From contig NZ_OZ240671.1 of NCBI RefSeq assembly GCF_965198575.1, positions 3,100,001 to 3,164,000 on the forward strand: a DNA stretch of 64,000 nt. The letters run 5' to 3'. The notes under the pieces are model-generated. The model did no database searches. It saw only the letters and a program-made list of their open reading frames with translations, and was not told the DNA's origin. Numbering within the stretch: the first letter of the stretch is position 1; each line of letters opens with the position of its first letter. Shown here one piece after another: positions 61,592 to 64,000 of the stretch. This DNA is from Lichenicola sp965198575. Lineage in GTDB: Bacteria > Pseudomonadota > Alphaproteobacteria > Acetobacterales > Acetobacteraceae. Position numbers and translations under genes: made by a program.

Positions 61592-61968
61592 GCCGCGCCG
61601 GGTGCCGCGGCCGCCAGCATCTCGACGAACACCCGGATCGTGCCGCCGCATGCGAGCCCCACCGACCAGGCGCTGCTGTCGCTCACCCCGAAGGAGAGCA
61701 GTCGTGGCTGCCGGTCGGCGATCGTCTCCAGGGCGGCCTCCACCACCGAGGATTCGACGCACCCGCCGCTGACCGAGCCGGCGATGCGGCCGGATCCGGT
61801 GATCGCCATACGGCTGCCGGCGGGCCTGGGCGAACTGCCCCAGGTCTCGGTGACGGTGGCCAGGGCCACCCGCTCGCCCTCGGCATGCCAGCGACCGGCC
61901 AGGATCAGCGGATCCTCGGGAGGGAATGCCGGCAGCGGGCTCGGCTCCGCGGAGAGGGTGTCGTTCAT
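61588..61968 (-). CDS. XdhC/CoxI-family protein, N-terminal half
   Basis: This 126-residue protein is the XdhC_CoxI domain alone. It has ERVALATVTETWGSSPRPAG and SGRIAGSVSGGCVESSVVEA with the conserved Cys that may hold the cofactor. It closes with SFGVSDSSAWSVGLACGGTI and VFVEML. It starts the leftward operon CoxI half - XdhC half - MobA-like - RidA. It diverges from the metallo-hydrolase gene across 97 bases. The ribosome-binding site is weak. Confidence 0.9.
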   Translation of the reverse strand: MNDTLSAEPSPLPAFPPEDPLILAGRWHAEGERVALATVTETWGSSPRPAGSRMAITGSGRIAGSVSGGCVESSVVEAALETIADRQPRLLSFGVSDSSAWSVGLACGGTIRVFVEMLAAAAPGAA

Positions 61969-62065
61969 GGTGATCCGGTTTGTCGCTGGAGTCGGGCGAG
62001 CCGATCTGGATTGGCGGCCCTGCAGAGGCCATAACGTCGGTCGAGCCGAAGAGGAGCACGCGAAC

Positions 62066-62728
62066 GTGCCATCGCCAAAGATCGAGATCGTTGTCGTCAC
62101 GCCGTTCCAGCAGAACTGCCAGATCCTGTGGGACGCGGAGAGCCGGCGCGGCGTGGTGGTCGATCCGGGCGGCGACGTGCCGGCGATCCTGGACCGGGTG
62201 CGCGCCAACGACGTCACCATCGACGCGATCCTGCTGACGCACGGGCATCTCGACCACGCCGGCGGTGCGGCCGAACTCCGCGACGCGCTGCCGCCCCTTG
62301 CCGACGGCACCCGCGTGCCGGTGATCGGCCCGGATGTGCGCGATGCCTTCCTGCTCGCCGGCATCGACAAGCAGTCGGCCGGGATGGGCATCAGCGGGAT
62401 GCACGATGTCGAGCCGGATCGCTACCTGACGGAGGGCGAGGTGCTGGACTTCGCCGGCTGCCGGCTGAAGGTGCTGCACGTGCCGGGCCACACGCCGGGC
62501 CATATCGTGTTCATCGAGGAGGCGCAGCGCTTCGGGCTGGTCGGCGACACGCTGTTCCGCGGCTCGGTCGGGCGGACAGATTTCCCGTATGGCAATGGGC
62601 CGGAGCTGATCGCCAACGTGAAGTCGAAGCTGCTGACACTGGGCGACGACCTGGTGATCGTGAGTGGCCACGGGCCCGGTTCCAGCATCGGCAGCGAGCG
62701 CCGGACCAACCCGTTCATGCTGCAGTAG
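62066..62728 (+). CDS. Metallo-beta-lactamase-fold hydrolase (glyoxalase II-like)
   Basis: This 220-residue protein has the zinc-binding THGHLDHAGG motif near residue 59, followed by the later ligands in HVPGHTPGH and GDTLFRGSVGRTDF, and SGHGPGSSIGSERRTNPF at the end. This is the YcbL/glyoxalase II-like group, which hydrolyses thioesters such as S-lactoylglutathione. All metal ligands are present. The GTG start lies eight bases after GAGGAGC. The next gene begins 45 bases downstream. Confidence 0.92.
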   Translation: MPSPKIEIVVVTPFQQNCQILWDAESRRGVVVDPGGDVPAILDRVRANDVTIDAILLTHGHLDHAGGAAELRDALPPLADGTRVPVIGPDVRDAFLLAGIDKQSAGMGISGMHDVEPDRYLTEGEVLDFAGCRLKVLHVPGHTPGHIVFIEEAQRFGLVGDTLFRGSVGRTDFPYGNGPELIANVKSKLLTLGDDLVIVSGHGPGSSIGSERRTNPFMLQ

Positions 62729-62773
62729 CGGCTGGCGGTCCGGTTCGGAGCGGGTCGGACGGCGGTGGCCGGG

Positions 62774-63910
62774 ATGCAGCTGCCTGATCCAGCCGGGTTG
62801 CCGGTGCTGATCGGCAGCGAGATCACCCGACACTCCTCGTTCGGCGCCTGGCACCCCTTGTCGATACCGCGCGTGACCGTGGCGCTTGACCTGATCCGGG
62901 CGATGGGCTGGATCGACCCGGAGCGCTATCTCGATGCGCCGATGGCCGAGCCGGCGGAGGTGTGGCGGTTCCACGATGCCGGCTACGTCGCGGCGCTGCA
63001 GGACGCGGAGGCGACGCAGCAGGTCAGCGAGGACGTCCGCGAGCGCTACGGCATCGGCGTCGGCTCCAACCCGATCTACCCCGAGATGTATCGGCGACCG
63101 ATGATCGGCGCCGGCGGTCTGATGCTGGCGGCACGGCTGACGGCCGGCGGTCGGGGCATCGTGCATTGCCTCGGCGGCGGCACCCATCACGGCAGGCCGG
63201 ATCGACCCTCCGGCTTCTGCTACCTGAACGACGTCGTGCTGGCGCTGCTGGTCTGGCAGGAGCTCGGTCTCGAGCGCATCGCCTATGTCGATCTCGACGC
63301 GCATCACGGCGACGCGGTGCAGGATGCCTTCGCCGAGGATGACCGGGTGCTCACGCTGAGCGTGCACGAGGAGCGTCGCTGGCCATTCACCGGCCTGGCG
63401 AGCGACCGCGCCGGCGGGGCGGCGCGCAACATGCCGGTGCCGCGCGGCCTCAACGACAGCGAGATGCGGGTGCTGGTGCAGGACGCCATGCTGCCGCTGG
63501 TGCGCGCGCATCGGCCGCAGGCGGTGTTCGTGCAGGCGGGCGCCGATGCGCTGGAGGAGGATCCGCTGTCCCGGCTGGCGCTGTCGAACAACGCGCTCGT
63601 CGATGCCGTGGCGGGTCTGCGCGACCTGGCGGCCGAGCTGGGGGTGCCGCTGATCGTCACCGGTGGCGGCGGCTACAACCCTTTCTCGACCGGGCGCTGC
63701 TGGGCGCTGCTCTGGGCGGCGCTGAACCGGATCCCGGTGCCGCCCGGGGTGACATCGGAGGCGGAGGCGGTGCTGCGGGCACTGACCTTCCGACGGGGGA
63801 ATGGCCGCAATCCTCCGGCGCACTGGTTCACCTCCTTGGCAGATGCGCCGCGAGAGGGTCCTGTGCGGCCGGAGATCAGGCGGCTGGTCGAGATCGTTCT
63901 GGAGGAATGA
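62774..63910 (+). CDS. Histone-deacetylase-family amidohydrolase (AcuC-like)
   Basis: This 378-residue zinc enzyme has HPLSIPRVTVALDLIRAMGW, FHDAGYVAAL, CLGGGTHHGRPDRPSGFCYL, the zinc ligands in YVDLDAHHGDAVQDAF, and VTGGGGYNPFSTGRCWALL. It removes acetyl or other acyl groups from protein lysines, polyamines or small amides. All metal and catalytic residues are present. ATG at 62774 is preferred; a GTG at 62765 adds three residues. Confidence 0.9.
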   Translation: MQLPDPAGLPVLIGSEITRHSSFGAWHPLSIPRVTVALDLIRAMGWIDPERYLDAPMAEPAEVWRFHDAGYVAALQDAEATQQVSEDVRERYGIGVGSNPIYPEMYRRPMIGAGGLMLAARLTAGGRGIVHCLGGGTHHGRPDRPSGFCYLNDVVLALLVWQELGLERIAYVDLDAHHGDAVQDAFAEDDRVLTLSVHEERRWPFTGLASDRAGGAARNMPVPRGLNDSEMRVLVQDAMLPLVRAHRPQAVFVQAGADALEEDPLSRLALSNNALVDAVAGLRDLAAELGVPLIVTGGGGYNPFSTGRCWALLWAALNRIPVPPGVTSEAEAVLRALTFRRGNGRNPPAHWFTSLADAPREGPVRPEIRRLVEIVLEE

Positions 63911-63915
63911 GGGTG

Positions 63916-64000
63916 ATGGATACACGGATTGGACGGTGGCTGCGGCCGGCGGCACTGGCGCTGGCGATGCTGCTGCCGGCGGGCGGGATCGGCCAGGCGC
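63916..64000 (+). CDS. Exported protein, N-terminus only (cut by window edge)
   Basis: The 28 codons seen form a signal peptide: a basic start (MDTRIGRWLRP), a hydrophobic core (AALALAMLLPAGG) and a likely cleavage near GQA. GGAGG at 63901 and GAGGG closer by serve as ribosome-binding sites. The gene begins five bases after the deacetylase-family gene. The mature protein lies outside the window. Confidence 0.6.
   Translation, partial: MDTRIGRWLRPAALALAMLLPAGGIGQA

Noticed and set aside
60272..62728. Rightward frame of 818 codons running through the MobA-like and XdhC genes
   Set aside because: Only its end, from 62066, is a real gene. The rest is antisense to well-supported genes and has no protein-like pattern.
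60851..63955. Leftward frame of 1034 codons opposite the deacetylase and metallo-hydrolase genes
   Set aside because: Only the last 246 codons (XdhC half) are real. The upstream part is antisense to two enzymes with complete active sites.

Overview
The window reads as a chromosomal segment of a GC-rich (by eye close to 70 percent) alphaproteobacterium, most likely of the Acetobacteraceae/Rhodospirillales. The housekeeping runs are typical of that group (rplY-pth-ychF, proA-nadD-rsfS-rlmH, lgt followed by a MidA-type methyltransferase and pgeF, UbiK-YbjN-proC). Gly/Ser/Thr-rich beta-roll proteins beside very large glycosyltransferases also fit. The family assignment is an inference from gene content, not from a comparison. 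No CRISPR array, complete insertion sequence, rRNA or replication origin was seen.

Layout. 0-5.3 kb: the N-terminus of a TonB-dependent receptor cut by the window edge, an APC amino-acid permease, a carboxylesterase, a PaiB-like flavoprotein and an AraC regulator. 5.4-16 kb: a surface-glycan island. It holds a SemiSWEET, a sugar epimerase, a methyltransferase/GT4/GT2 fusion of about 1195 residues, a secreted RTX-like repeat protein with a strong terminator, a tandem glycosyltransferase of 984 residues and an RgpF-like protein. 16-24.3 kb: HU, small unknowns and a decayed zone. In that zone an RND pump lacking its N-terminus is joined to a truncated NtrC-type regulator, a PepSY-type gene carries a one-base frameshift, an apparently intact histidine kinase has lost most of its partner, and an IS5-like scrap lies next to tRNA-Gln.

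24.3-35.5 kb: a UbiK/YbjN/ProC/COQ9-like cluster, hldD, an lgt-midA-pgeF-lipoprotein operon, prs, a phosphoglycerate mutase homologue and a secreted alpha/beta hydrolase. 35.5-40.6 kb: an SDR remnant, a ROK-family protein whose two halves are in permuted order, a methyltransferase, a TetR-epimerase pair with a probably leaderless promoter, and a Tricorn-like pseudogene. 40.6-49.5 kb: rplY-pth-ychF, a K+ channel, an FkbH-ACP pair (probable glyceryl-ACP synthesis) and proA-nadD-rsfS-rlmH.

49.5-59.5 kb: the least ordinary stretch. A 797-residue unknown protein lies divergent to a holin/SleB-hydrolase fusion. A 1014-residue multi-membrane patatin follows at once, and a CHAP plus SH3 pair, both exported, converges on it. 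Together these could attack membrane lipid and peptidoglycan, so this is my best candidate for a new system. 59.8-64 kb: RidA, a MobA-like nucleotidyltransferase with a two-gene XdhC (maturation of molybdenum hydroxylases), a metallo-beta-lactamase-fold hydrolase, a histone-deacetylase-family amidohydrolase and the start of an exported protein.

Start codons were chosen from ribosome-binding sites, overlaps and family starts; weak choices are flagged.
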